A stretch of DNA of 64,000 nt from an uncultured Bacteroidales bacterium (GCA_946408345.1 CAMJRR010000003.1:62001-126000), one strand, 5' to 3'; shown: positions 34,762 to 43,472, counted from the first letter of the stretch. Notes: generated by a model from the letters alone, not told the origin. A program made the numbers and translations.

Positions 34762-36666
34762 TTACTCGTCTGAAATCAAACGGACGGAAAAACCATAGCA
34801 TCTGAATGTAGCTCCTTCAAAGAAAGGATACCAATTACCATTAAAGAAAAATAGTTTAGCATGATCAACCCCGAAATCAACCCCATCACACGCCGTTGAA
34901 GTCCAATAATTCCCTTCACAAGAAAACGGTGATGATTCTTGATAACCATCAATCAATATTTCCGTCTCTCCCACTTCCTGATATCGCAATCCAGCAGCCG
35001 GCAAGAATACTGCCCCTGCAGGTTCCAGCATATCCAGCCATTCCCCTCCCGTGATTCTATTTGCGGAGTATTCGCCATTTACGTTTGCACTTCTAAATTG
35101 ATATGTGGCCTCATTCCAATCATCGGGCAACACAATCAAACCTCGAACTCCTGCCACTTCAGCCTTTGCAAAACGGATACCTGAGGGTGTATCTCTTGTC
35201 AGAAGAAGATAGTTGATTTCGTCAGCAGCTGGAGTCCGCCAATGACGAGTGCCTCCGTTGCTGATGGTGTTGTGAGCACCCCAATCCGCTTGGGCATATT
35301 CGCCTGTCAGGTCAAAATTGCCAAGAGGACCGTAATAGCCACAATCATTGGTTAATCCCCATATCGAAATATGACAGGCATAATCGTAGGGATGGTAATA
35401 GAGATTGCCATTGTTCCAGCCGCTGGTACCCCAGCCAAACAAATCAATCCAACCTGGATAGTACCTGTACACCTTAGTATTGTCGCATTTGACTCCATTG
35501 GCATACACCGTGCCAAAATCCATTGTTCCTAACTCGAAATCCGAACCAGCACCTCCCACAAAATCCCATTGGTGCTCGGCAAAACGCCATTTGTCATCAT
35601 CAGGACAATATTGCAGGTTGCCTTGCGAGAAACGCACCTGACGGCCTTCACCAACGGTAAACAAACCTGGAGATGTGCCGTTAGGCCATGGTAAAAACGG
35701 GTCGTCAGGAACAAATTCAATCTCATCTCCATAAGCCACATCCTCCTCATTGATAGCATAGGCGCGAACGTAATGCGTTTGGCCTTTTTCCAAACCTGAA
35801 AAATAATAGGCAAACTCTCCCAAACCGACAGATGCCTTGATGTGAAGCCCTTCGATGGTAGGATTGTGTCCCGTTCCCCAGCAAAAACCACATTCCGCTA
35901 CCTCAAGGCCACCGTCGCGAATTACCTCGCCTCTAGCCATGACACGCGATGCTGTCACATCCCACACAGATAAGGTACGCACCGCCAAAGGCAGTGCCTT
36001 CGTGTCGAAACTCAGCTGGTCGCCATAGTACACACCCTTGGTGCACACCGCATAGGCACAGACATAGTATCTAGTCTCGGGTTGTAGGTCCGTCAGCTGA
36101 CACTCAAATGGTCCTGCTCCCGATCCTACGACTACATGCATGCCCTCCATCGTGGGGTGCATCTCCGTACCATAGCAGAATCCCCGCTCCATCACCTCCT
36201 GACCTCCACTGTACACCTGGCCGCTTGAAACAGCAGAACAGTATGTGACATCTTTCACTGTATAGGTATCAACCAACGGGATCGTATCACTCATTGTGGT
36301 AAAAGTGAACTCATTGCTGTAACCTCGTCCAGCCTCATTGCCAGCAAAGGCCTTGCAGACGTATGCCGTAGAGGGCAAAAGGTCGGGTAACACACCCGTA
36401 AAATGCTCGCCTCCTTCCACAAGCAATTGGCCATCGAGGGCACCGCCTGCCTTTCCATAGCAGAAACCACGTTCCGTAATTGAGCCTCCGCCGTCATCAA
36501 TCACGTCAGCTACCATCCATGCCTTGTTGTAGCTCACCGCAATAGATGATTCCGCCATAACCACCTTGGGTATCACGACTTCCTTGGACTTTTTGCAGCC
36601 TGTCGCAATCAGCATGATCGCTAACATAGAAACAGCGATCGTCGAAATGGTAAAGTTTGTTTTCAT
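34762..36666 (-). CDS. FN3-repeat lipoprotein, copy A (first) of a tandem triplet
   Basis: 634 residues: lipobox LIATGC, three FN3-like repeats, and the long C-terminal domain with QVRFSQGNLQYCPDD, GWIDLFGWGTSGWNNG, HWRTPAADEINYLL, NYWTSTAC and VRLISDE. It has a longer loop (ISIWGLTNDCGYYGPLG) than copy B. First of the triplet in the direction of transcription, with a -7 box about 83 bases upstream. The SNP-like variation between copies suggests recent duplication followed by loop divergence. Confidence 0.82.
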   Translation of the reverse strand: MKTNFTISTIAVSMLAIMLIATGCKKSKEVVIPKVVMAESSIAVSYNKAWMVADVIDDGGGSITERGFCYGKAGGALDGQLLVEGGEHFTGVLPDLLPSTAYVCKAFAGNEAGRGYSNEFTFTTMSDTIPLVDTYTVKDVTYCSAVSSGQVYSGGQEVMERGFCYGTEMHPTMEGMHVVVGSGAGPFECQLTDLQPETRYYVCAYAVCTKGVYYGDQLSFDTKALPLAVRTLSVWDVTASRVMARGEVIRDGGLEVAECGFCWGTGHNPTIEGLHIKASVGLGEFAYYFSGLEKGQTHYVRAYAINEEDVAYGDEIEFVPDDPFLPWPNGTSPGLFTVGEGRQVRFSQGNLQYCPDDDKWRFAEHQWDFVGGAGSDFELGTMDFGTVYANGVKCDNTKVYRYYPGWIDLFGWGTSGWNNGNLYYHPYDYACHISIWGLTNDCGYYGPLGNFDLTGEYAQADWGAHNTISNGGTRHWRTPAADEINYLLLTRDTPSGIRFAKAEVAGVRGLIVLPDDWNEATYQFRSANVNGEYSANRITGGEWLDMLEPAGAVFLPAAGLRYQEVGETEILIDGYQESSPFSCEGNYWTSTACDGVDFGVDHAKLFFFNGNWYPFFEGATFRCYGFSVRLISDE

Positions 36667-36748
36667 AGCTCTAATGTTTTGGGGTAGACTTATGTTTCTA
36701 TTTTACACTTTAAATATTGAAATCGACATTTCAATCCATATTTTTCCG

Positions 36749-36756
36749 CAAAAATA
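36749..36756 (-). promoter_or_regulatory. Promoter -7 box of the lipoprotein triplet
   Basis: The minus strand reads TATTTTTG; the leader to the ATG at 36666 is about 80 bases. It is divergent from the relA/spoT promoter in a 196-base gap. Confidence 0.5.
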
Positions 36757-36831
36757 ACAATTTTTTCAATATTCCAAGATTTTTTTCAAAAAAATTCATT
36801 CTCATCGGTCTTCAATAGATTGGATTATCAT

Positions 36832-36839
36832 TAAATTTG
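36832..36839 (+). promoter_or_regulatory. Promoter -7 box of relA/spoT
   Basis: TAAATTTG matches TAnnTTTG and lies 23 bases before the ATG at 36863. Confidence 0.55.
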
Positions 36840-36862
36840 CGGTCTGAAAAAGAAGATTGCCT

Positions 36863-39049
36863 ATGGAGCCCATTTTACCCGACACCTATTCCAAAGAAGA
36901 AAAAGAAGAAATCGAACGGCGACACCAACGACTGTTCGACGCCTGGCAAACCCGCAAGGAAGCCCATGACCTTGAAGCCGTCAACAAGGCTTTTTATTTC
37001 GCCGTCGAAGCCCACAAGGACCAGCGCCGCCGCTCGGGAGAGCCTTACATTTATCATCCCATCGAAGTGGCCACCATCGCCGCCCACGACATCGGATTAG
37101 GCCGCACTTCCATTATTTGTGCCCTACTTCACGATGTGGTGGAAGACACGCATTATACCTTAGACAACATTAAAGAAATGTTCGGCGAGAAGGTTTCACG
37201 CGTTGTGGATGGTCTCACCAAGTTCGATAACTTAGAAGGAGCCGAGAGCATGCAAGCCGAAAACTTCAAGAAGGTCATCTCCTCGTTGTCGTACGACATC
37301 CGCGTGGTGCTCATCAAACTCTCCGACCGTCTCCACAACATGCGCACCTTGGACTCAATGCCCAAGCACAAGCAATTGAAAATCGCATCTGAGACTACTT
37401 ATATCTATGCGCCTCTCGCCTACCGTCTCGGGCTCCATGCCATCCAAATCGAATTAGAAGACCTGTCTCTGAAATACACCAATCCTACTATCTATTTCAA
37501 CATCCGCAAACGTATGGACGATGCACGCGGAAAACGCATGGGTGAGTTGCGCGACTTCATTGCCCCCATCGAGGCCGAGTTGGAGAAAAACGGCATTAAG
37601 GCAAGAGCGGAAATCAAGGAAAGGTCGGTTAACTCGGTTTGGAGACGCATGATGGACAAAGAGTTGGCTTTTGAAGACCTTTACGGTTCTTTCATTGTCC
37701 GCCTCATCACTGACTGTCCGAAAGAACAGGAGCGCATGGAATGTTGGAAGATCTATGCGGTACTGACCAACTGTTACCGACCCTACACCAAGAAACTGAA
37801 GGACTGGATTTCTTTCCCGAAGGCCAACGGTTACGAAAGCCTGCATGCAGTGGTAATGGGCCAAACAGGCAACTGGGTTGAGGTACAAATTCGCAGCCAA
37901 CGCATGGAGGAAATCGCCGAGAAAGGCTTCTCCGCCTATTGGAAATACAAGACTGACAACGACACGACTGAGAGCGGCTTCGACGAATGGCTAAAGAAAG
38001 CCCAAGACCTCATCAGCAGCGACTCGGACAACGCCATCGAGTTTGTCGACAACTTCAAACTCGACCTTTTCTCTGACGAAATTTACGTTTTCACTCCACA
38101 GGGCAAGATGATTACGCTGCCCAAAGGCTCCACCGTGCTTGACTTCGCATACAACATCCATAGTAAAATCGGTGACCACAGCATCGCGGCCAATGTCAAC
38201 AACCAGCTGGCCCAGCTTGACCGCAAACTCACCAAGGGCGACCAGGTGGAAATCATCACCTCCGAGTCGCAACACCCACAAGAGAAATGGTTTGAGTTTC
38301 TCGCCACTGCCACGGCAAAGTCCAGACTTAGGAGCGGCATCAAGGAATACCGTCGCGGCTTCCGTGAAGAAGGCGAACAAAAATACGAAGAAATCATGCG
38401 AAAACTTGACATGGAGCCTTCGAAAGCCAATCGCAACATGGTGATGGAAGCCGAAGGTCTCACCAGTTCCATTGATTTCTACTATAATGTGGCTACTGGC
38501 AAAATCGACGAACGGCTCATTCGCAGCGTGCTAAAGCCCCAATCGAGCACTAGCAGTTTCATGCGCTATATCACCAATAGATTGTGGGGCAACAGCAAAG
38601 AAGAAGCAGCTCCCATCACCACTTCTGGCGAGTTCGAGTTCAATGTCTCCACTTGCTGCAACCCCATTCCGGGCGACGATGTCATCGCCTTCAGTTTCCC
38701 AGGCGAACCGCTGCAAATCCATAGGAGCAATTGTCCCAAGGCCATACAGCTCTCTTCGCGCTTTGGCAACAACATCGTGAAAGCCAAATGGCAACCCAAG
38801 AGCGAAATCGCCTTCCTCGCCGAACTGAAAATCACAGCCTTGGACACAGCAGGATTGCTCAATCGCATGACCAACCTGTTTTCCAACGAGATGCAACTCA
38901 ACATGCACTCGCTACACATGGAAGCCAAGCAGGACGTGGTGGAAGCTTCCATTGCCGTCTACGTGCACAACACCAAGGAACTCGACGACTTGATTACTAA
39001 ACTGAACCAGCTGAAAGAAATTCAGAAAGTGGTGCGCAAGAACAATTAA
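36863..39049 (+). CDS. Bifunctional (p)ppGpp synthetase/hydrolase (RelA/SpoT)
   Basis: Read from the ATG at 36863 (728 residues); two codons further up is only a TTG. Order: HD hydrolase with YIYHPIEVA and ALLHDVVEDT (metal His/Asp intact), synthetase with LKDWISFPKANGYESLHA, TGS domain with DEIYVFTPQGKMITLPKGST and a C-terminal ACT domain (LKITALDTAGLLNRMTNLF). Both active sites look complete, so it should make and break the alarmone. It is followed by fur and purA, a common Bacteroidales order; adenylosuccinate synthase is itself a ppGpp target in other bacteria. Confidence 0.95.
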   Translation: MEPILPDTYSKEEKEEIERRHQRLFDAWQTRKEAHDLEAVNKAFYFAVEAHKDQRRRSGEPYIYHPIEVATIAAHDIGLGRTSIICALLHDVVEDTHYTLDNIKEMFGEKVSRVVDGLTKFDNLEGAESMQAENFKKVISSLSYDIRVVLIKLSDRLHNMRTLDSMPKHKQLKIASETTYIYAPLAYRLGLHAIQIELEDLSLKYTNPTIYFNIRKRMDDARGKRMGELRDFIAPIEAELEKNGIKARAEIKERSVNSVWRRMMDKELAFEDLYGSFIVRLITDCPKEQERMECWKIYAVLTNCYRPYTKKLKDWISFPKANGYESLHAVVMGQTGNWVEVQIRSQRMEEIAEKGFSAYWKYKTDNDTTESGFDEWLKKAQDLISSDSDNAIEFVDNFKLDLFSDEIYVFTPQGKMITLPKGSTVLDFAYNIHSKIGDHSIAANVNNQLAQLDRKLTKGDQVEIITSESQHPQEKWFEFLATATAKSRLRSGIKEYRRGFREEGEQKYEEIMRKLDMEPSKANRNMVMEAEGLTSSIDFYYNVATGKIDERLIRSVLKPQSSTSSFMRYITNRLWGNSKEEAAPITTSGEFEFNVSTCCNPIPGDDVIAFSFPGEPLQIHRSNCPKAIQLSSRFGNNIVKAKWQPKSEIAFLAELKITALDTAGLLNRMTNLFSNEMQLNMHSLHMEAKQDVVEASIAVYVHNTKELDDLITKLNQLKEIQKVVRKNN

Positions 39050-39090
39050 AAATAATATCGGTTATTTAGAATCGGTCTGAAAAATATTCT

Positions 39091-39098
39091 TATCTTTG
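39091..39098 (+). promoter_or_regulatory. Promoter -7 box of the Fur-family gene
   Basis: TATCTTTG is an exact consensus match, 23 bases before the ATG at 39122. Confidence 0.6.
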
Positions 39099-39121
39099 CG
39101 CCTCATCATGACGTAAAAGAA

Positions 39122-39565
39122 ATGAAAGACTCGTTTGATAATACCTACTTGGCCGTCAAGAAGTTATTCATCGATTACTTGCAGCGAAGGAAGTTGCGCA
39201 AGACCCCAGAGCGTTTTGCTATCCTTAAGGAAATTTACTCCACCAATGGGCACTTCGACATCGACTCGCTGTACAATCAGATGAAAGACAACAGGTACCG
39301 TGTAAGTAGAGCCACCTTATATAATACTATCGACCTACTGCTCGACTGCGGCTTGGTCATCAAGCACCAATTCGGGCACAACTGCGCGCAATACGAACGT
39401 TCCTACAAATTCCGCCAGCACGACCATTTTATCGACATGGAAACGGAACAAGTGATGGAGTTTTGCGACCCGCGCCTGCTTGAAATCCAACGTTCCATCG
39501 AGGAACAACTTGGCGTTGAGATTACGCATCATTCTTTGATTTTTTATGGACATAAGAAAAGTTGA
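39122..39565 (+). CDS. Fur-family transcriptional regulator lacking CxxC zinc motifs
   Basis: 147 residues: winged HTH with KLRKTPERFAILKEIY and YRVSRATLYNTIDLLLDCGLV, the Fur/PerR type, and dimer domain with HDHFIDMETEQVMEFCDP. The usual structural zinc site (two CxxC) is absent; the HDH and E residues could still make the sensing metal site. It could respond to iron, peroxide or another metal. It lies between relA/spoT and purA, from which it is separated by 160 bases of repeats. Confidence 0.9.
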   Translation: MKDSFDNTYLAVKKLFIDYLQRRKLRKTPERFAILKEIYSTNGHFDIDSLYNQMKDNRYRVSRATLYNTIDLLLDCGLVIKHQFGHNCAQYERSYKFRQHDHFIDMETEQVMEFCDPRLLEIQRSIEEQLGVEITHHSLIFYGHKKS

Positions 39566-39728
39566 GAGTTTATAGTTTAGAGTTTAGAGTCAATGGTTAG
39601 TTTAGAATTGAGAGTTTGGAGACGCTTTGCCTCATTGACTACGTCGAATGCAGAGCATTTGCAAGGAACGAAACAATCCAGCATTTTGAATCTTTGAATA
39701 TTTGAATTTTAAATCTTGAATTTCAAAA
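39566..39728. repeat. Composite spacer: TTTAGAGT words, split CATTGC...GAACGAAACAATCC element, ATTTTGAA words
   Basis: 39566-39620 are words of GTTTAGAGTT. 39621-39681 are the two halves of the element seen whole at 42251 (GCTTTGCCTCATTGA ... GCAAGGAACGAAACAATCCAG). 39681-39728 are words of GAATCTTTGAATATTTGAA. The block reaches to within a base or two of the purA ATG, so purA's leader is repeat sequence. Confidence 0.75.
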
Positions 39729-39729
39729 T

Positions 39730-41007
39730 ATGAACAAATTAGATATCCTCTTAGGCTTACAATGGGGCGACGAAGGCAAAGGCAAGGTGGTCGATGCCCT
39801 CACCCCGAATTATGACATCGTTTGCCGCTTCCAGGGCGGACCCAATGCCGGACACACCATCGAATTTGGAGGAAAGAAATTCGTGTTGCACAACATCCCT
39901 TCGGGCGTGCTCACTCCAGGCTGTGTCAACCTCATCGGCAACGGCGTCATCATCGAGCCACATATATTAAAAGGTGAGATCGAAGGTCTGCGCGAAGCTG
40001 GTTTCGACCTGTGCAAAACTTTGCTCATCGCCAACCGCGCCCATCTCATCCTGCCCACCCATCGCGCCATGGATGCCGCCAACGAGAAGGCTTTAGGCAA
40101 GATGAAAGTCGGCACCACGCTGAAAGGCATTGGCCCAACCTACACCGACAAGACCGCCCGCAGGGGACTCCGCATCGGTGACATCAACTCCAACGACTTC
40201 CGCGAGAAATACGAGAACCTGAAGAAAGTTCACCTGCAGCAAATCGCGGGCCTCGGCTTCGAGATGAAAGGTTTCCAACTCGATGGCGTTGACTTTGCCG
40301 AGTACGAGAAGTTGTGGTTTGAAGGCATCGAATACCTGAAACAATACCAGTTCGTTGACGGCGAATACTTTATCAACGAAGCCCTTGACAACGGCAAGAA
40401 AGTGCTGGCCGAAGGTGCTCAAGGTTCCATGCTCGACGTGGACTTTGGCAGCTATCCCTTTGTGACTTCTTCGAATGTCATCGCCGCTGGTGTTTGCTCC
40501 GGTTTGGGCGTTGCTCCGAGTCGTGTGGGCAAGGTGTATGGCATCTTCAAGGCCTACTGCACCCGCGTGGGCACAGGTCCCTTCCCCACCGAACTGTTTG
40601 ACGAGACAGGCGAGATGCTCCGCCAAAACGGACACGAGTTTGGCGCCACCACGGGTCGTCCGCGCCGTTGCGGCTGGCTCGATCTACCCGCACTGAAATA
40701 TGCCGTCATGCTCAGCGGCGTCACTGACCTGATGATGATGAAGAGCGACGTCATGGACGACTTCGCGACCTTGAAAGTTGCCACGGCCTATCTCTACAAC
40801 GGACAAGAGACCAAGCAGCTACCTTTCGCTGCCTGCACTGAGACCATGGAGCCTGTCTACACCGAAATCCCTGGTTGGCAACAGAAGATAGAAGGCAAGA
40901 TTCCGCAGAAGTTGGAAGACTACATTAAATTCATTGAAAACTATGTCGGCGTGCCGGTCAAATTCGTTTCGTACGGGCCCGATAGGACACAAAATATTTA
41001 CAGATAA
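39730..41007 (+). CDS. purA: Adenylosuccinate synthase
   Basis: 425 residues with the GTP loop WGDEGKGKVVDAL, the IMP-binding GGPNAGHT, TLKGIGPTYTDKTARRGLR, AEGAQGSMLDVDFGSYPFVTSS and the C-terminal SYGPDR. It makes adenylosuccinate from IMP and aspartate, the first committed step to AMP. Followed after only 57 bases by the ATP-grasp gene, so the two may be co-transcribed. Confidence 0.97.
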   Translation: MNKLDILLGLQWGDEGKGKVVDALTPNYDIVCRFQGGPNAGHTIEFGGKKFVLHNIPSGVLTPGCVNLIGNGVIIEPHILKGEIEGLREAGFDLCKTLLIANRAHLILPTHRAMDAANEKALGKMKVGTTLKGIGPTYTDKTARRGLRIGDINSNDFREKYENLKKVHLQQIAGLGFEMKGFQLDGVDFAEYEKLWFEGIEYLKQYQFVDGEYFINEALDNGKKVLAEGAQGSMLDVDFGSYPFVTSSNVIAAGVCSGLGVAPSRVGKVYGIFKAYCTRVGTGPFPTELFDETGEMLRQNGHEFGATTGRPRRCGWLDLPALKYAVMLSGVTDLMMMKSDVMDDFATLKVATAYLYNGQETKQLPFAACTETMEPVYTEIPGWQQKIEGKIPQKLEDYIKFIENYVGVPVKFVSYGPDRTQNIYR

Positions 41008-41010
41008 CCC

Positions 41011-41040
41011 TGTAGAGACGCGCCATGGCACGTCTCTACA
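41011..41040. repeat. 30-base palindrome TGTAGAGACG...CGTCTCTACA
   Basis: Perfect 10-bp outer arms surround CGCCATGGCA (GCCATGGC core, one C-A mismatch pair). It is of the same GTAGAGACG/GTAGGGACG family as the elements in the TPR gene. It contains an ATG in frame with the next gene and starts four bases after purA. Confidence 0.85.
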
Positions 41041-41063
41041 AACCGCACAACAACAATTTATCC

Positions 41064-42215
41064 ATGATCATTTTAGAAAAACCATACGTTTCCGCCCCGC
41101 TGGTGGCCTATTTGGAAAAGAAACAAATCCCTGTTTTACATAACGACATGGCCGAGGTGCTGAAACAGCAAGGCCATCAACTCAACCTTTTGGACGACAA
41201 ACAGTTCGTTGAAAGATACAACCAAACCAACCAACTCTATGCCGTCTCAGAAAATGCCTTGGTGTGGCTCTATGCCCAACTGCCCGAGTCGGAGTTGGTG
41301 AAAAAGGTCAAGATATTAAAGGACAAGGCCGCCTTCCGTCGCATCTGCCAACAAATCTATCCCGACTTCTATTACAAAGAGGTGGAGATGAAAGCCTTGC
41401 GCAGCCTCAACCCTGACGAGTTGCCGTTGCCTTTGGTGCTGAAACCCGCAGTGGGATTCCTCAGCGTGGGCGTGTACATCGTCCGCAACAAGGCTGAATG
41501 GCAGGCCGCTTTGGACGACATCGACCAAAACTTCGCCAAGCAGTGCGCCGTGTTCCCCGAGACCGTGGTGCGTAGCGAGAAGTTTGTGCTTGAACAGTTC
41601 ATCGAAGGCGAGGAATATGCCGTGGACGCCTATTATGATGCCGAGGGCAAGCCCAACATCATCAACATCTTCCACCATATCTTCAAGAACGAGACCGACG
41701 TCAGCGACCGCCTCTACTGCATGAGCAAGCAGATCTTCGAGGCCAACTACCCGGCTTTCAACCAGTTCTGCATCGACCTGAACGGCGTACTCGGACTGAA
41801 GAACTTCCCCATGCACGTGGAGTTCCGCGTCGACAAGCACACGGGTCGCGCCATCCCGATCGAGGTCAACCCGCTGCGCTTTGCCGGCATGTGCCTCAAC
41901 GACCTGACGCGTCACACCTGCCACTTGCTGCCCGTACAGTGCTATTTCGAGGGCATTCGTCCCGACTATGCCACCATGTGGAACGGCATCGAGAACGATG
42001 TGTTCAGCTTCATTGTCCTGGACAAGCCTTACGACACCAACCGTGCCTTGGACTTCGAGCGCATCAAGCGGCATTTCCACGGCGTGCTGGAGACCCGCGA
42101 CATCATGAACCCTGCCATGAGCGTGTGGGGCTTCCTGTTCACGCAGACCACACCCGAGCACAAAGAGGAACTAAAAGAGATTCTGTTCTCCTCTTTGGAA
42201 GAGTTTATGGTTTAG
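41064..42215 (+). CDS. ATP-grasp domain protein (carboxylate-amine ligase type)
   Basis: Read from the ATG at 41064 (383 residues, MIILEKPYVSAPLVAYLEKK); a 13-codon longer start at 41025 lies inside a palindromic repeat. ATP-grasp features: LPLVLKPAVGFLSVGVYIV (phosphate-binding loop), KFVLEQFIEGEEYAVDAYYD and FPMHVEFRV...IPIEVNPLRFAGM (metal-binding Glu/Asn). Such enzymes join a carboxylate to an amine or thiol with ATP. The product is unknown; no peptide-biosynthesis partners are nearby. Next to purA by position only. Confidence 0.82.
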   Translation: MIILEKPYVSAPLVAYLEKKQIPVLHNDMAEVLKQQGHQLNLLDDKQFVERYNQTNQLYAVSENALVWLYAQLPESELVKKVKILKDKAAFRRICQQIYPDFYYKEVEMKALRSLNPDELPLPLVLKPAVGFLSVGVYIVRNKAEWQAALDDIDQNFAKQCAVFPETVVRSEKFVLEQFIEGEEYAVDAYYDAEGKPNIINIFHHIFKNETDVSDRLYCMSKQIFEANYPAFNQFCIDLNGVLGLKNFPMHVEFRVDKHTGRAIPIEVNPLRFAGMCLNDLTRHTCHLLPVQCYFEGIRPDYATMWNGIENDVFSFIVLDKPYDTNRALDFERIKRHFHGVLETRDIMNPAMSVWGFLFTQTTPEHKEELKEILFSSLEEFMV

Positions 42216-42250
42216 TGGATGTGGAACTTAGGGACACGAGACTTGTCGTC

Positions 42251-42284
42251 GCTTTGCGTCATTGCGAGGAACGAAGCAATCCAG
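42251..42284. repeat. GCGTCATTGCGAGGAACGAAGCAATCCAG element, intact copy
   Basis: This is the full element downstream of the ATP-grasp gene. It recurs inverted at 21512-21538 and broken in two at 28891-28957 and 39621-39681. It is not palindromic over its length and codes for nothing visible. Confidence 0.8.
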
Positions 42285-42288
42285 AAAT

Positions 42289-42332
42289 AATGTTGAAAAA
42301 AGGTGGTAAGTTTACCACCTTTTTTCAACATT
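42289..42332. terminator. 44-base perfect palindrome carrying GGTGGTAA/TTACCACC (terminator and possible operator)
   Basis: 21-base arms AATGTTGAAAAAAGGTGGTAA and complement enclose only two loop bases. It ends in a run of T on both strands and separates the convergent ATP-grasp and fic genes, so it can terminate both. Its core octamers (42302-42309, 42312-42319) are the same as the six others upstream of fic. Confidence 0.85.
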
Positions 42333-42333
42333 T

Positions 42334-43404
42334 TTACATTGACGAAGTGATAAACACGCGCCAGCCTCCCTCATCATCACGTTCGATATATCCCTTTTCA
42401 ATCATGGTTTGAATCATTTTCTGAAGAGCCGAGCGGTTGACCCCAGTCGCTTCCTGCAAAGTTGCGTATGTAGGATGACTATCAGTTAGCAATTCGTTTA
42501 GGATTTTTCCGTAGGTAGGCGTGCGGAACATGATTCTTTGTCCGTCATACCACCACAAATCCTCCGATTTCTCCGTCACGAAAAGCGTATCCATCTCTAT
42601 CTCATGCGCCATGAGCTCTGTCATGTGCTTTTGGAAAGGCTTGATTTGCTTAATAGTGGCTTTGGCACCCACCGACGGCTCACTTCCCACCTTCAAATCA
42701 GAGCGATGCAAGGCTTCAAGATATTGCTGTTTTTGCCGACTTCGCACCACAATCATCGGATAACCATGCCTTGAAAGGATGAAATTCATCAGAAGTCGGG
42801 CTATGCGTCCGTTGCCATCTTCAAACGGGTGAATACGTATGTAGCGGTAATGAAATAAAATGGCCAAATCAGCAGGCGACAAAGTACCGCTTTGTTCCGT
42901 TTGATTATACCAATCAACTAAATCCGTCATCAAAGCGGGTGTCTCTTCGGGAGAAGCATAGTCGAAACGGTCACCATAGCGAGTAATTACACTGTTAGGA
43001 CGAGTTTTGTACTGCCCCGCATGAATGACATAACTGGTCTGCACGCCTCCAGGAAGCGTTCTATATACGGTGTAATCCTCACGAAGCAACGTGCGATGCA
43101 GAGTACGAATAAAGTTTTGAGTGAGTGGCTTGTCTTGCTCGACAGCCTCAATGGTCATCATTTTCAGTCCCACATTGCTCGCTTTCATCTCCTCATATTC
43201 CCGAAAATCAGCCTCACCGATGACCTTCCCAAACAGCAAAAGCAATTCGGTTTGACCGTATGTCAGAGTATTGCCCTCAATATGGTTGCTGTTGTAATTG
43301 AAATCAACGGAAAACTTTTGGCTCAACCTTTCTCGATCTTTCTCCGACAAGGGTTGAATGGCATTCCACTTCTCCAATGCAATTTGCAGTTTTTTCGCTT
43401 CCAT
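42334..43404 (-). CDS. Fic-family protein with N-terminal inhibitory helix and C-terminal winged helix
   Basis: 356 residues. Fic core motif H192-P-F-E-D-G-N-G-R200, the active site for AMP (or other NMP) transfer to protein hydroxyls. The inhibitory-helix motif S39-x3-E43-G-N lies N-terminal to the core (class II), so activity should be held in check by Glu43. The C-terminal 60 residues form a winged helix (YATLQEATGVNRSALQKMIQTMIEKGYIERD), a likely DNA-binding domain. Its promoter is bracketed by two mirror-image blocks of TTACCACC/GGTGGTAA, and a third pair lies at its 3' end. Next to a DUF262-HNH nuclease and a DNA methyltransferase. Targets unknown. Confidence 0.9.
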   Translation of the reverse strand: MEAKKLQIALEKWNAIQPLSEKDRERLSQKFSVDFNYNSNHIEGNTLTYGQTELLLLFGKVIGEADFREYEEMKASNVGLKMMTIEAVEQDKPLTQNFIRTLHRTLLREDYTVYRTLPGGVQTSYVIHAGQYKTRPNSVITRYGDRFDYASPEETPALMTDLVDWYNQTEQSGTLSPADLAILFHYRYIRIHPFEDGNGRIARLLMNFILSRHGYPMIVVRSRQKQQYLEALHRSDLKVGSEPSVGAKATIKQIKPFQKHMTELMAHEIEMDTLFVTEKSEDLWWYDGQRIMFRTPTYGKILNELLTDSHPTYATLQEATGVNRSALQKMIQTMIEKGYIERDDEGGWRVFITSSM

Positions 43405-43422
43405 CAGTACAAAGATTTACAT

Positions 43423-43454
43423 TTACCACCTAATTTGGTGGTAACATTACCACC
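43423..43454. promoter_or_regulatory. Operator-like block 1: TTACCACC-N6-GGTGGTAA-N2-TTACCACC
   Basis: Three octamers at 43423-43430, 43437-43444 and 43447-43454 lie between the fic ATG and its -7 box, that is in or at the start of the leader. Block 2 upstream has exactly the reverse-complement order and spacing. Confidence 0.75.
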
Positions 43455-43464
43455 ATTTCGCCGA

Positions 43465-43472
43465 CAAAAATA
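43465..43472 (-). promoter_or_regulatory. Promoter -7 box of fic
   Basis: The minus strand reads TATTTTTG. Block 1 starts 11 bases downstream and block 2 lies 50 bases upstream, so the box is framed by operator-like sites. Confidence 0.55.

Noticed and set aside
41316..42161. 281-codon minus-strand ORF opposite the ATP-grasp gene
   Set aside because: The ATP-grasp motifs on the plus strand are unmistakable; the antisense frame has none.
42251..42332. CRISPR-like repeat-spacer array
   Set aside because: The octamers and other repeats are too short and irregularly spaced, with no cas genes in the window.
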